From contig NZ_JAHTBK010000001.1 of assembly GCF_020177575.1 (NCBI RefSeq), forward strand, positions 930,001-994,000: a stretch of DNA of 64,000 nucleotides. Reading direction: 5' to 3'. The stretch is from Hasllibacter sp. MH4015. GTDB taxonomy: Bacteria > Pseudomonadota > Alphaproteobacteria > Rhodobacterales > Rhodobacteraceae. The position numbers and the translations under genes were made by a program. Position 1 is the stretch's first letter. Each line of letters starts with the position of its first letter. The notes beneath the pieces are model-generated. The model had not been told where the DNA came from, made no database searches, and saw only the letters and a program-made list of their open reading frames with translations. Positions 45,387-55,904 of the stretch are shown in pieces.

Positions 45387-45456
45387 CGCGGCCCGGTCCC
45401 GATCCGCCTTGCGCGTAGACCCGTGCGCGGTACGCTTGCAGGGGGGAGGCTGCGAC

Positions 45457-46416
45457 ATGGATGATCTGGAGAGGATGCCGGAGCTGGCTTTGGACTGGCA
45501 CCGAAGCGGCAAGGGGGCTGTGCTTGCCACGGTGGTCGAGACTTGGGGCTCCGCGCCGCGCGGGGTCGGCTCGCAACTCGTCATCTCCGACGACGGCGAC
45601 ATGGAGGGCTCCGTCTCGGGCGGATGCGTCGAAGGCGCGGTGGTGGTCGAAGCGATGGAGATGGCGGGCGGCAGCCAAGGCCGAATGCTGGAATTCGGTG
45701 TCTCGGACGACGAGGCCTTTGCGGTCGGGCTTGCCTGCGGTGGCCGCATCAAGGTCTGGGTGGAGCCGGTCGCGGCCATTGGAGAGAAGCATCTGGCCGA
45801 ACTGGTAGACGCCCGTGCAGCGCGTCGCCCCGTCGCCTATTGCGTGGATTTGGAAACGGGCGCGCGGGGGCTTGTGGGGCCCGACGCCTATCCTGACCGG
45901 TTTCGCGCAGATGCATCGGGCATGGAGGACGAAACATTCGTGCATGTCCACAACCCGCCCCTGCGCATGATCGTGGTGGGGGCCGTCCATATTGCACAGG
46001 CGCTTTTGCCGATGGCCCGCATGGCGGGATACGACCCGGTTCTCGTGGACCCGCGGCCCGCATTCGGTGCCGAGGCGCGTTTCCCCGGGCAGCGGATCGT
46101 GGACGATTGGCCGGATGAGGCGCTCGATGCCATCGGGCTTGATGGGCGCACATGTGTCGTGACCCTGACCCATGACCCGAAACTGGACGATCCCGCAATT
46201 GCACGCACGATCCGCTCGGACGCGTTCTATCTCGGTTGCCTCGGCTCGAAGCGGACGCACGCTAAACGCGCGGCGCGGTTGGAAGAGGCCGGTTTCTCGG
46301 ACACCGAGGTCGCGCGCATCCACGCGCCGGTGGGCTTGGATATCGGCGCGAAGGGGCCGGGCGAAATCGCCGTGTCGATCATGGCACAGATCGTCCAACG
46401 CCTGCGGCAGGCATGA
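45457..46416 (+). CDS. XdhC/CoxF-family molybdenum hydroxylase maturation protein
   Basis: The 319-residue protein has an N-terminal XdhC domain (VVETWGSAPRGVGSQLVI, SGGCVEGAVVVEAM, CGGRIKVWVEP) and a C-terminal Rossmann domain (MIVVGAVHIAQAL, YLGCLGSKRTHAKR, HAPVGLDIGAKGPGEIA). XdhC-type proteins bind and sulfurate molybdenum cofactor before insertion. GGGGGGAGG precedes the ATG. It is coupled by ATGA to the next gene. Confidence 0.92.
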   Translation: MDDLERMPELALDWHRSGKGAVLATVVETWGSAPRGVGSQLVISDDGDMEGSVSGGCVEGAVVVEAMEMAGGSQGRMLEFGVSDDEAFAVGLACGGRIKVWVEPVAAIGEKHLAELVDARAARRPVAYCVDLETGARGLVGPDAYPDRFRADASGMEDETFVHVHNPPLRMIVVGAVHIAQALLPMARMAGYDPVLVDPRPAFGAEARFPGQRIVDDWPDEALDAIGLDGRTCVVTLTHDPKLDDPAIARTIRSDAFYLGCLGSKRTHAKRAARLEEAGFSDTEVARIHAPVGLDIGAKGPGEIAVSIMAQIVQRLRQA

Positions 46417-47402
46417 GGTTCGGATCGGTTCCGGTGGTCGAGGCCCAGGGCACGATCCTCGCCCATTCGATTGACCCGGGCGGTGCATCATCGCTCGATT
46501 TCTCCAAGGGCGTGTTGCTGAGCGCGGATCACGTTGCGGCGCTGGTCGGGCGTGGCGTGGCGGAGGTGACGGTCGCACGCCTCGACCCCGGCGATCTGCA
46601 CGAGGACGCGGCGGCGGCGCGGATCGCGGATGCGCTTTGCGGATCGGGGCTCGTCGCGAGCGGGGCCGCAACAGGTCGGGTCAATTTAAGGGCGAGCGCC
46701 GCCGGGATCGTGGAGGTCGACCCGGACGCGATCAACACGATCAACCGCATCAACCCGGCGATTACCGTGGCGACCGTGGCGGAATGGGCGCGGCTCAATG
46801 CGCGCGGCCTTGCCGTGACCGTCAAGATCATCCCTTTCGCCGCGCCTGAAGTCGATGTGGCGCGCGCCTGTGCGGCAGGTCACGGTGCGGTGCATTTGCG
46901 GGGGCCGACCTTGGGGCACGCCAGTCTTATCGAAACGCGCACCGGTGAGGCGGACCCGCCCGAAAAGGGGCGGCAGTCGGTCAAAGGACGGCTCGATCGC
47001 CTGTCGGTGGCATTGGGGGAGCGGGTGATCGTCCCGCATCGCATCGCCGAAATCGCGTTCGCTCTGACCCATGCACCGGGCGAACTTCTGCTGATCCTGA
47101 CCGGCTCGGCCACGTCCGACACCCTCGATATCGCGCCCCAGGCGGTCCGCGCGGCGGGTGGAGAGGTGCTTCATTACGGCATGCCCGTGGATCCCGGCAA
47201 CCTGCTGGTCCTCGGCCGGATCGGGACGCGGCCGGTGATCGGCCTGCCGGGATGCGCGCGGTCGCCTGCTTTGAACGGGGCAGATTGGGTGATGGAGCGC
47301 GTGATTTGCGGGGTGCCACTTAACCGGATCGACATTCCGGGCATGGGGGTTGGTGGCCTGTTGAAGGAAATCCCCTCCCGCCCCCGCCCGCGGGAGGGTT
47401 GA
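46413..47402 (+). CDS. Molybdopterin-binding protein (MoeA/MogA-like domain)
   Basis: The 329-residue protein has a C-terminal MoCF-biosynthesis-like domain ([48 protein letters not shown]) after an N-terminal domain with [14 protein letters not shown] and [16 protein letters not shown]. It is often found with XdhC genes next to molybdenum hydroxylases and probably handles cofactor loading. It is coupled to the XdhC-like gene by ATGA. A Pro/Arg-rich tail ends in GC-rich DNA. Confidence 0.85.
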   Translation: MRFGSVPVVEAQGTILAHSIDPGGASSLDFSKGVLLSADHVAALVGRGVAEVTVARLDPGDLHEDAAAARIADALCGSGLVASGAATGRVNLRASAAGIVEVDPDAINTINRINPAITVATVAEWARLNARGLAVTVKIIPFAAPEVDVARACAAGHGAVHLRGPTLGHASLIETRTGEADPPEKGRQSVKGRLDRLSVALGERVIVPHRIAEIAFALTHAPGELLLILTGSATSDTLDIAPQAVRAAGGEVLHYGMPVDPGNLLVLGRIGTRPVIGLPGCARSPALNGADWVMERVICGVPLNRIDIPGMGVGGLLKEIPSRPRPREG

Positions 47403-47449
47403 GGCGGCATTTCTGAATTATTGTGCCGGTTATTCTGCGCGCGCAAAAT

Positions 47450-47467
47450 ATGCTGCGATTGCAGCAT
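47450..47467. promoter_or_regulatory. Perfect inverted repeat upstream of coxS
   Basis: ATGCTGC-GATT-GCAGCAT lies about 100 bases before the coxS ATG in the only locally AT-richer gap of the cluster. It could be an operator for coxSLM. No cognate regulator is visible nearby. Confidence 0.35.
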
Positions 47468-47567
47468 GGGGAAATCGGTGGCAAGTGCCTGAAAATCAGC
47501 CGGAAATTCCTGTTTGTGAATCCCCCGATCCATGGTTGGATGATGCCAATAACCAAGGGAGGATTTC

Positions 47568-48053
47568 ATGACCCAGGTGACGATGACCGTGAACGGGAAA
47601 CCCGCTTCCGGTGACGTTGAAGGGCGCACGTTGCTCAGCGAATTCCTGCGCGACGGCCTGCGGATGACCGGGACCCATGTCGGCTGCGACACCAGCCAAT
47701 GCGGCGCTTGCGTGGTCCATGTGAATGGCGAGGCGGTGAAAAGCTGTACCGCGCTGGCATTGGATCTGGACGGGGCGGAGGTGACGACGATCGAAGGCAT
47801 GGCCAATGCCGATGGCTCACTGGGGACGATCCAGCAGGCGTTCCAAGACCATCACGGGCTGCAATGCGGCTTCTGCACGCCGGGCATGGTGATGTCAGCC
47901 GCGGCCCTCCTGAAAGACAATCCGAAACCATCCGAGCAGGAGGTGCGCGAGTACCTCGAAGGCAATATCTGCCGCTGCACGGGGTACCACAACATCGTCA
48001 AGGCGATCATGGCGGCAAGCGGTCAGGACGTGCCTGCGGTTGCGGCGGAATAA
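47568..48053 (+). CDS. coxS: CO-dehydrogenase-like small subunit, two [2Fe-2S] clusters
   Basis: The 161-residue subunit has a plant-ferredoxin-type cluster with Cys40, Cys45, Cys48 and Cys60 ([14 protein letters not shown]) and a second cluster with Cys100, Cys103, Cys135 and Cys137 ([22 protein letters not shown]). It passes electrons from the molybdenum site to FAD. GGGAGG upstream supports the start. The gene order S-L-M is typical of form II clusters, whereas form I is M-S-L. Confidence 0.96.
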   Translation: MTQVTMTVNGKPASGDVEGRTLLSEFLRDGLRMTGTHVGCDTSQCGACVVHVNGEAVKSCTALALDLDGAEVTTIEGMANADGSLGTIQQAFQDHHGLQCGFCTPGMVMSAAALLKDNPKPSEQEVREYLEGNICRCTGYHNIVKAIMAASGQDVPAVAAE

Positions 48054-48189
48054 TTCGGGGCCGGCCCCTCCGGGATGTGGGCCGGACTCTTCGCGTTTTC
48101 GACGAACAAGGATGGGGTTGGGATGCCCTGTCGCCCGGACCTGCTCCCTATGGTGGTGAGCGGCGGGTAACAGCATAAGGGAGAACGAC

Positions 48190-50556
<2,367 letters not shown>

Positions 50557-50586
50557 GGGAAAGGAGCGGCGGGCCAGCCCCCCGCA

Positions 50587-50617
50587 CCCCCCGGGATATT
50601 TGGAGCACATGGAAGGG
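50587..50617 (+). repeat. Intergenic repeat with GATATTTGG core (copy 4)
   Basis: It reads CCCCCCGGGATATTTGGAGC then ACATGGAAGGGG, preceded by a weaker GCGGG/CCCGC hairpin. It matches the element before dcd (63535-63569). It lies between coxL and coxM, sense to both. Confidence 0.8.
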
Positions 50618-50640
50618 GAGGCCCCTTCGCGGAGGACAAG

Positions 50641-51426
50641 ATGTACAATTTCGAATTCACCAAACCCACGACCATCGCCGATGCGGTATCGGCGCTCGCG
50701 CAGGAGGAGGCGCAGGCGCTGGGTGGGGGGCAGACTTTGCTCCCCACCATGAAACAACGCCTGGCGCAGATGGAAACCCTCGTGTCGCTGAACGGGATTT
50801 CCGAAATGCAGGGGGTCTGCATCGGGGATGACGGCGCATTATGCATCGGCGGCGCGACACCCCATGCAGTCGTCGCGGCAGACAGCCATTACCCGGGACT
50901 GGCGAGCCTTGCGGGGCGCATCGGCGACCCGGCGGTGCGCAACCGTGGCACGATCGGCGGCAGCCTAGCGAACAACGACCCATCCGCCTGTTATCCGGCG
51001 GCCGCGCTCGCCTCCGGCGCCACGATCAAGACCAATGCGCGGGACATCGCCGCCGACGATTTCTTCCAGGGCATGTTCGATACGGCCCTTGAAGATGGAG
51101 AGATCATCACGGAAGTCCGCTTCCCGATCCCCGAAGCCGCAAATTACCAGAAATTCGTGCAACCGGCCTCGCGCTTCGCGCTGGTGGGCGTGTTCGTGGC
51201 GAAGTTCGCGGATGGGGTACGGGTGGCTGTGACCGGCGCCAGCTCGGACGGCGTGTTCCGTTGGGCGGAGGCGGAGGCGGCCCTGTCGTCCGACTTCTCC
51301 AAAGGGGCGGTCGACGGCTTGAACGTGCCCTCGGGTGACATGATCAGTGACCTGCACGGGACGGGCGAATACCGGGCGCATCTAGTGAAGGTGATGACCG
51401 GACGGGCCGTGGCCGCGGCCGCCTGA
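50641..51426 (+). CDS. coxM: CO-dehydrogenase-like medium subunit (FAD-binding)
   Basis: The 261-residue FAD subunit has both FAD pyrophosphate-binding motifs in variant form: ALGGGQTLLPTMKQRL and RNRGTIGGSLANNDPSA. The C-terminal domain includes FVQPASRFALVGVFVAKF. It oxidises the iron-sulfur subunit and hands electrons to the quinone pool or another acceptor. It is slightly short for the family (about 285). It ends the structural operon and is followed by a terminator. Confidence 0.94.
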   Translation: MYNFEFTKPTTIADAVSALAQEEAQALGGGQTLLPTMKQRLAQMETLVSLNGISEMQGVCIGDDGALCIGGATPHAVVAADSHYPGLASLAGRIGDPAVRNRGTIGGSLANNDPSACYPAAALASGATIKTNARDIAADDFFQGMFDTALEDGEIITEVRFPIPEAANYQKFVQPASRFALVGVFVAKFADGVRVAVTGASSDGVFRWAEAEAALSSDFSKGAVDGLNVPSGDMISDLHGTGEYRAHLVKVMTGRAVAAAA

Positions 51427-51447
51427 AAAGGTTAACGACGTTAATGA

Positions 51448-51482
51448 TACCGCCGGGGCCATGCGGGCCCGGGCGGTTTTTC
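51448..51482 (+). terminator. Terminator after coxM
   Basis: An ACCGCC...GGCGGT stem with an inner GGGGCC/GGGCCC arm is followed by TTTTTC. It closes the cox structural operon. Confidence 0.75.
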
Positions 51483-51496
51483 TTCGGAGGTCGGAG

Positions 51497-52042
51497 ATGT
51501 CGGAGCGGCGGAAGATGGAGGCCGGGGATTGGTATTCCTGTCTCGACCCCGAACTTGGCGCCTTGCGCAATGCGGCGCGCGCGGCCTGTTTCGAACATCG
51601 CACGGCCCCGCCGCGCGCCCTTGCCGCGATCTCTCCGGCGCTTGCGTCGCTCTTCGGGTCGGTCGGTGACAATGCGTTGATCGAGGCTCCGTTTCACTGC
51701 GCCTACGGGATCAACATTCACTTGGGGCGCAACGTGTATATCAACGCGAATTGCGTGATCCTTGATACCGGTCGGGTGACGATCGGGGATGGTACGATGA
51801 TCGGCCCCGCGGTGCAGATCTATTGCGCGGATCACCACCGGGACGTGGATCTGCGCCGCGACGGGGTGGAACGCGCACTGCCCGTGTCAATCGGCACGGA
51901 TGTCTGGATCGGGGGCGGCGCGATCCTCTTGCCCGGTGTGACGGTGGGCGATCAGGCCATCATCGGGGCGGGCGCGGTTGTGACGCGCGATGTTCCACCC
52001 GGCGCGCGGGTCGTTGGCAACCCGGCGCGTCGATTGCCCTGA
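51497..52042 (+). CDS. Sugar O-acetyltransferase (maltose/nodulation acetyltransferase type)
   Basis: The 181-residue protein begins with a Mac domain (MEAGDWYSCLDPELGALRNA) and continues as a left-handed beta helix of hexapeptide repeats (IGTDVWIGGGAILLPGVTVG, IIGAGAVVTRDVPPG). The catalytic histidine is in IYCADHHRDVDLR. It acetylates a sugar hydroxyl from acetyl-CoA. The natural acceptor is unknown. GGAGGTCGGAG precedes the ATG. Confidence 0.92.
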   Translation: MSERRKMEAGDWYSCLDPELGALRNAARAACFEHRTAPPRALAAISPALASLFGSVGDNALIEAPFHCAYGINIHLGRNVYINANCVILDTGRVTIGDGTMIGPAVQIYCADHHRDVDLRRDGVERALPVSIGTDVWIGGGAILLPGVTVGDQAIIGAGAVVTRDVPPGARVVGNPARRLP

Positions 52043-52062
52043 CGCGACCGGCTCCCCGTACG

Positions 52063-52095
52063 AAAAAAGCGCGCCCGCGGGGGACCCGCCTTCAT
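52063..52095 (-). terminator. Possible terminator after infC
   Basis: On the minus strand a GCGGG-TCC-CCCGC hairpin is followed, after about eight bases, by TTTTTT. The distance from stem to T-run makes this a weak call. Confidence 0.4.
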
Positions 52096-52116
52096 CACCG
52101 TGATCGAGCCGATTGG

Positions 52117-52662
52117 CTACTTCGCTGTCGGGTTGATCATCATCACCATCTGGCGGCCTTCCATCTTGGGCATGGATTCGATCTTTCCGATGCCCTCGAT
52201 CCGTTCCACCACCTTTTCCAGCATTTCCCGGCCAAGGTTCTGGTGTGCCATCTCACGCCCCCGGAAACGCAGGGTGACTTTCACCTTGTCGCCACCTTCG
52301 AGGAACTTGATCGCGTCCGTCACCTTTCGGTTGAAGTCATGATCGTCCGTGCCGGGACGCATCTTCACTTCCTTGATGTCGATGGTCTTTTGCTTCTTGC
52401 GCGCTTCGGCCTCGCGCTTCTGCGTCTCGTATTTGAATTTGCCGAAATCCATGATCTTGCACACGGGCGGGTCGGCATTGGGCGAAATCTCAACCAGGTC
52501 GAGGTCCGCGTCTGCGGCCAGGTCCATGGCGCGCGCGGGGGTGACGACACCCAGATTTTCACCTTCGGCGCCGATCAGGCGCACTTGGTCGGAGCGAATG
52601 CGATCGTTTACGCGCGGGCCGGTATCTCGTTGCGGCGGCGCGTTGTGGGGTCTGCGGGCTAT
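52117..52662 (-). CDS. infC: Translation initiation factor IF-3
   Basis: The 181-residue IF-3 has an N-terminal domain ([20 protein letters not shown]), linker helix ([17 protein letters not shown]) and C-terminal domain ([27 protein letters not shown]). The natural N-terminus [18 protein letters not shown] has no ATG, GTG or TTG in front. The codon before it is ATA, with AAAGGA eight bases upstream. IF-3 genes are known to start with rare codons (AUU in E. coli) for autoregulation. A TTG 22 codons upstream lacks a ribosome binding site. The gene is not linked to rpmI-rplT. Confidence 0.93.
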   Translation of the reverse strand: MARRPHNAPPQRDTGPRVNDRIRSDQVRLIGAEGENLGVVTPARAMDLAADADLDLVEISPNADPPVCKIMDFGKFKYETQKREAEARKKQKTIDIKEVKMRPGTDDHDFNRKVTDAIKFLEGGDKVKVTLRFRGREMAHQNLGREMLEKVVERIEGIGKIESMPKMEGRQMVMMINPTAK

Positions 52663-52676
52663 GGCGTTTGTCCTTT
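52660..52676 (-). promoter_or_regulatory. infC ribosome binding site with AUA start codon
   Basis: On the minus strand AAAGGA, an eight-base spacer and ATA precede GCCCGCAGA. The ideal spacing marks ATA as the start. IF-3 rejects initiation at non-canonical codons, so this arrangement should give negative feedback on its own synthesis. Confidence 0.7.
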
Positions 52677-52848
52677 TGTAGCCTGAAGTTGACGCAAACA
52701 AGGTATCGCTCCCGCCCGTGTTCTTCAAGGTGGATATGGCCGAAATCCCCGCTCAAGGGGAATGTCCTCGCAATTGCAGCATTGCGTGAGCCGTGTCGGC
52801 GCGGTAAGCGGGCCGGGTAAATTCGAAAGACCCAATGGGGGATCCAAG

Positions 52849-53724
52849 ATGAGCAGAGCTCTTATTATCATCGTTATTCTCGCGGCACTCGGCATCGGGG
52901 GCTATTTCCTGACCCGCGAAGACGCGCCGAGCGTTGAAGAAGCCGTTGAAGCGGTCGGCGAAGCCGCGGGCGACGCAGCAGACGCGGCCACCGAAGCGGC
53001 GGGCGACGCGGCCGAGGCGGCGGGCGATGTGGTGGAAGGCGCGACGGAAGCCGTCGAAGGCGCAGTCGAGGCCGCAGGCGAAGTCGTGAACGATGTGGTC
53101 GAGGCCGCCGAGGGTGTGGCCGAGGATGCAGCCGAAGCCGTCGAGGGTGCGGTTGAGGAAGTGACCGGTGCCGCGGACGAGGCCACCGATGAAGCCGCAG
53201 AGGCTGCCGCAGCTGCGGAAGAAGAAGCCACCGAGGCCGCCGCTGCCGTCGAGGAAGAGGCCGCTGAGGCCGCCGCCGCCGCAGAAGATGCCGCCGCTGC
53301 TGCCGAGGAAGAGGCTGCCGAAGCCGCTGCCGCCGCCGAAGCCGAAGCTGCCGAGGCCGCCGCTGCCGTTGAGGAAGAGGCCACCGAGGCCGCCGCAGCC
53401 GCAGAAGACGCAGCCGCCGCTGCCGAGGAGGAGGTGAACGCGGCTGCCGCGGACGCCGAAGCCGCCGCTGAGGAAGCCGTGGACGAAGCCGCCGCTGCCG
53501 CCGCTGAGGGGACGGAAGCCGCCGCCGAGGGCCTGAACCTTGCCTCGGTCTTCTCCGAAGACGGGTTCGACTTCGACCAAGCCATGACCGCCGTGGAAAA
53601 CGCTGACATCTCCGCCCCGGTCCGCCTTGCGGTGACCACCGCACTGGAAGGCGCGCGGGACAATCCCGACCTTCTGGGCGCGGCGCTGGAGCAGGCCCGC
53701 GCGGCACTTGGCATCGACGAGTAA
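52849..53724 (+). CDS. Ala/Glu-rich repeat protein with N-terminal membrane anchor
   Basis: The 291-residue protein has one membrane segment (2-21, SRALIIIVILAALGIGGYFL) and about 220 residues made almost only of Ala, Glu, Val, Thr and Asp in helical repeats. A globular-looking C-terminus follows from about 228 (LNLASVFSEDGFDFDQAM...LEQARAALGIDE). A 120-base (40-residue) direct repeat lies in the middle. It probably forms a long periplasmic helical rod. No family is recognised. It is divergent from infC and followed by a terminator. Confidence 0.75.
   Translation: MSRALIIIVILAALGIGGYFLTREDAPSVEEAVEAVGEAAGDAADAATEAAGDAAEAAGDVVEGATEAVEGAVEAAGEVVNDVVEAAEGVAEDAAEAVEGAVEEVTGAADEATDEAAEAAAAAEEEATEAAAAVEEEAAEAAAAAEDAAAAAEEEAAEAAAAAEAEAAEAAAAVEEEATEAAAAAEDAAAAAEEEVNAAAADAEAAAEEAVDEAAAAAAEGTEAAAEGLNLASVFSEDGFDFDQAMTAVENADISAPVRLAVTTALEGARDNPDLLGAALEQARAALGIDE
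53229..53440 (+). repeat. 120-bp direct repeat within the Ala/Glu-rich gene
   Basis: Two copies offset by exactly 120 bases (from about 53229 and 53349) share long identical stretches such as GAGGCCGCCGCTGCCGT and GAGGAAGAGGCC. They encode 40-residue helical units. This is a candidate for length variation by slippage or recombination. Confidence 0.8.
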
Positions 53725-53747
53725 ATCAGCCGACACATCGAAAACGG

Positions 53748-53776
53748 AAACCCCCGCTGTTCAAGCGGGGGTTTTT
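53748..53776 (+). terminator. Rho-independent terminator after the Ala/Glu-rich gene
   Basis: The ten-base-pair stem AACCCCCGCT/AGCGGGGGTT with a five-base loop leads into a T-rich run (GTTTTTCTTTT). Confidence 0.9.
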
Positions 53777-53818
53777 CTTTTGTCAGAGCGCCTTGCGATG
53801 CGTCGTTAATGCGATCCT

Positions 53819-54676
53819 TTAATCGAGGAACGCTTTTTCCACGACGAATTGCGCCGGTTTGGAATTGGCCCCTTCCTCAAGCCCGTAGCCTTCCAGCATC
53901 TCCTTGATTTCGAGGTTGAAGGCGAGGTTCCCGCAGACCATGGCGCGGTCCGTTTCAGGGCTGAGCGCCGGAACCCCGAGATCGGCATAGCATTCGCCCG
54001 AGCGCATCAGGTCCGTGATCCGGCCCATCTTCGGGCTCTCTTCCCGCGTGGTGGTGGGGTAATAGCGCAATTTGTCCGCAAAGCCTTCGCCCATCAGCTC
54101 CGCAAGCAGTTCATCGGTGCGGATGCTTTCGATCAGGTCGCGGCCATAGGTCAATTCACCCACTTCGCGACAGGTGTGGGTGATAATGACCTCGTCGTAA
54201 TCCTCGTAGGTTTGCGGTTCGCGCAGCAGCGAAGCGAATGGGGCGAAACCGGTGCCGGTCGCGAACAGCCAAAGCCGTTTGCCGGGCAAAAGCGCGTCGT
54301 GGACCAGGGTGCCGACCGGCTTGGGGCGCAGGATGATCTGATCGCCGGGCTGGATATGCTGCAGCCTTGAGGTCAGTGGCCCGTCGGGCACCTTGATGGA
54401 GTAGAATTCCAGCTCTTCGTCCCAGGATGGCGAAGCGATGGAATAGGCGCGCAGAAGCGGTTTCTGTTTGCCGGTCGTGGGATCCGGGTCGCCCATCAGG
54501 CCGATCATTACGAATTCGCCCGAACGGAACCGCAAGGAGGCAGGCCGCGTACAGCGAAAGCTGAAGAGCCGGTCGGTGTAGTGCTTCACCTCGGTGACGG
54601 TCTGGGCATCGGGCAGGGTCGGGGTCGCCTTCACGGGCGCGGCGTCGGTCTGGGTCAAAGTGCTGTGCTCGGTCAT
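53819..54676 (-). CDS. fpr: Ferredoxin-NADP reductase
   Basis: The 285-residue FAD enzyme has the FAD motif LRAYSIASPSW, the NADP-binding ATGTGFAPFASLLREP, VIITHTCREVGELTY, and C-terminal MVCGNLAFNLEIKEML. It moves electrons between NADPH and ferredoxin or flavodoxin. It is the last gene of the minus-strand cys cluster, 82 bases from the DUF934 gene. No cysJ is present, so it may supply electrons to the CysI-type reductase through a ferredoxin. Confidence 0.94.
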   Translation of the reverse strand: MTEHSTLTQTDAAPVKATPTLPDAQTVTEVKHYTDRLFSFRCTRPASLRFRSGEFVMIGLMGDPDPTTGKQKPLLRAYSIASPSWDEELEFYSIKVPDGPLTSRLQHIQPGDQIILRPKPVGTLVHDALLPGKRLWLFATGTGFAPFASLLREPQTYEDYDEVIITHTCREVGELTYGRDLIESIRTDELLAELMGEGFADKLRYYPTTTREESPKMGRITDLMRSGECYADLGVPALSPETDRAMVCGNLAFNLEIKEMLEGYGLEEGANSKPAQFVVEKAFLD

Positions 54677-54758
54677 GTCATCTGTCAGGTGCGGTTTACA
54701 CCTGCCTCAAATAGATACGCATTGATCTGGGTCAGGGAAAGGGCGTTCGCCGCCCGCG

Positions 54759-55175
54759 TCAGGCGCGCAAGCGAGCCTGATAATCGTGGGCGCGCCATTC
54801 GGACCGTGCCAGCCATTGATCCTCGGGCTGGCGAGCGGCGAGGGCTTCGTCGATCTCCACCTCGTCGAAGCCGGATCTGCGTGCCATGGCGTATTGGTCC
54901 GCAAGGACGTGGCCGCGCGCGCGCAGACGGCCTTTGAAGCCCATCTGGCGGAGTTGGCGCGCCAGGGTGAAGCCGCGTCCATCGGCGAAGCTGGGGAAAT
55001 CGACACGGATCAGGTCGAGGCCGCCGAGATGGCTTTGCAGGGGTGAGATATCATCGCTGCTTGCCACATCCACGGCGGGCACATTGGCCGCAACCCCTTC
55101 GGCGAGCGGCACAATTTCACCCGACCAATCGTCGTTGGCGAAGCCCGCATCGGTCACGAGAATAGAATTGGTCAT
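54759..55175 (-). CDS. DUF934 family protein linked to sulfite reduction
   Basis: The 138-residue protein has the family blocks LDLIRVDFPSFADGRGFTLARQLR and GRLRARGHVLADQYAMARRSGFDEVE. DUF934 proteins occur almost only beside cysI and cysH and are presumed to help assimilatory sulfite reduction, with the mechanism unknown. It starts 15 bases after the cysH stop codon, in the same operon. Confidence 0.88.
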   Translation of the reverse strand: MTNSILVTDAGFANDDWSGEIVPLAEGVAANVPAVDVASSDDISPLQSHLGGLDLIRVDFPSFADGRGFTLARQLRQMGFKGRLRARGHVLADQYAMARRSGFDEVEIDEALAARQPEDQWLARSEWRAHDYQARLRA

Positions 55176-55190
55176 GGGATCAACCTTCCT

Positions 55191-55904
55191 TCAAGCCGCG
55201 CCGCGGAGCGTTTGGCCACGGGCGAAATGTATACCGCATTCCGTCTTCCGCTGCCCGCGCCAGCGCCCGGCGCGGGGATCTTCACCAGCCTCGGCTGGGG
55301 TCGTGCAAGGCTGGCACCCAATGGAGGGGAAGCCCTGTGCGACCAGCGGATGACGCGGCAGGTCGTGCTGTGTGATGTAGTCGGCGATTTGCGGGCTTGT
55401 CCAATTCGCGAGCGGATTGATCTTGATCCGCCGGTCGCTTTTCTCGAACAGCGGCAAGGATTGACGCGCGCCGCCATGGATGCGTTTGCGGCCTGTGATC
55501 CAGCCGCCGAATCCTTCAAGCGCGCGTTCCAGTGGCTCCGTCTTGCGCAAGCTGCAGCAGGCGTCGGGGTCGAAATGGTGCAGGATGCCGTCCACGTCTC
55601 GTTCCAGTAGCGCCGCGCGGTTGGGTTTGATCACGCGCACATCGGTCAGGCCAAGCGCCTCCGCCACCTCACGCTGATAGGTGAGCGTGGCTTCGAACAG
55701 CATCTCCGTGTCGATGAACAGGATCGGCGTCGCGCGGTCGATCTCGCTGATCATATGCAGCAGGACTACGCTGTCCGCGCCGAAGCTGGACACCATGGCG
55801 ACCGGCCCGATGGATATGTCATCGAGCGCGTGGCGCAGCAGGGTGGGCGCGTCGCTTTCGCGATGCAGAAGCGAGCGGCGTTCGGCGAGTTCCTTAAGCG
55901 GCAT
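55191..55904 (-). CDS. cysH: Assimilatory adenylylsulfate (APS/PAPS) reductase
   Basis: The 237-residue thioredoxin-dependent reductase has phosphate-binding loop SSFGADSVVLLHM, iron-sulfur cysteines Cys116-Cys117 (DACCSLRKTEPL) and Cys197-Cys200 (GCQPCTTP), and catalytic Cys223 (TECGIHF). The four cysteines mark a [4Fe-4S] enzyme that reduces APS rather than PAPS. It reduces activated sulfate to sulfite. It overlaps the end of cysI by 11 bases, which implies coupling. Confidence 0.94.
   Translation of the reverse strand: MPLKELAERRSLLHRESDAPTLLRHALDDISIGPVAMVSSFGADSVVLLHMISEIDRATPILFIDTEMLFEATLTYQREVAEALGLTDVRVIKPNRAALLERDVDGILHHFDPDACCSLRKTEPLERALEGFGGWITGRKRIHGGARQSLPLFEKSDRRIKINPLANWTSPQIADYITQHDLPRHPLVAQGFPSIGCQPCTTPAEAGEDPRAGRWRGQRKTECGIHFARGQTLRGAA

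Noticed and set aside
53229-53440. Repeats considered as CRISPR or minisatellite outside genes
   Set aside because: Repeats are in frame, contiguous, protein-coding and lack unique spacers.
52753-53738. Gly- or Ser/Ala-rich minus-strand ORFs opposite the Ala/Glu-rich gene
   Set aside because: Low-complexity mirror of the repeat codons. The plus strand has a ribosome binding site, a membrane anchor and a terminator.
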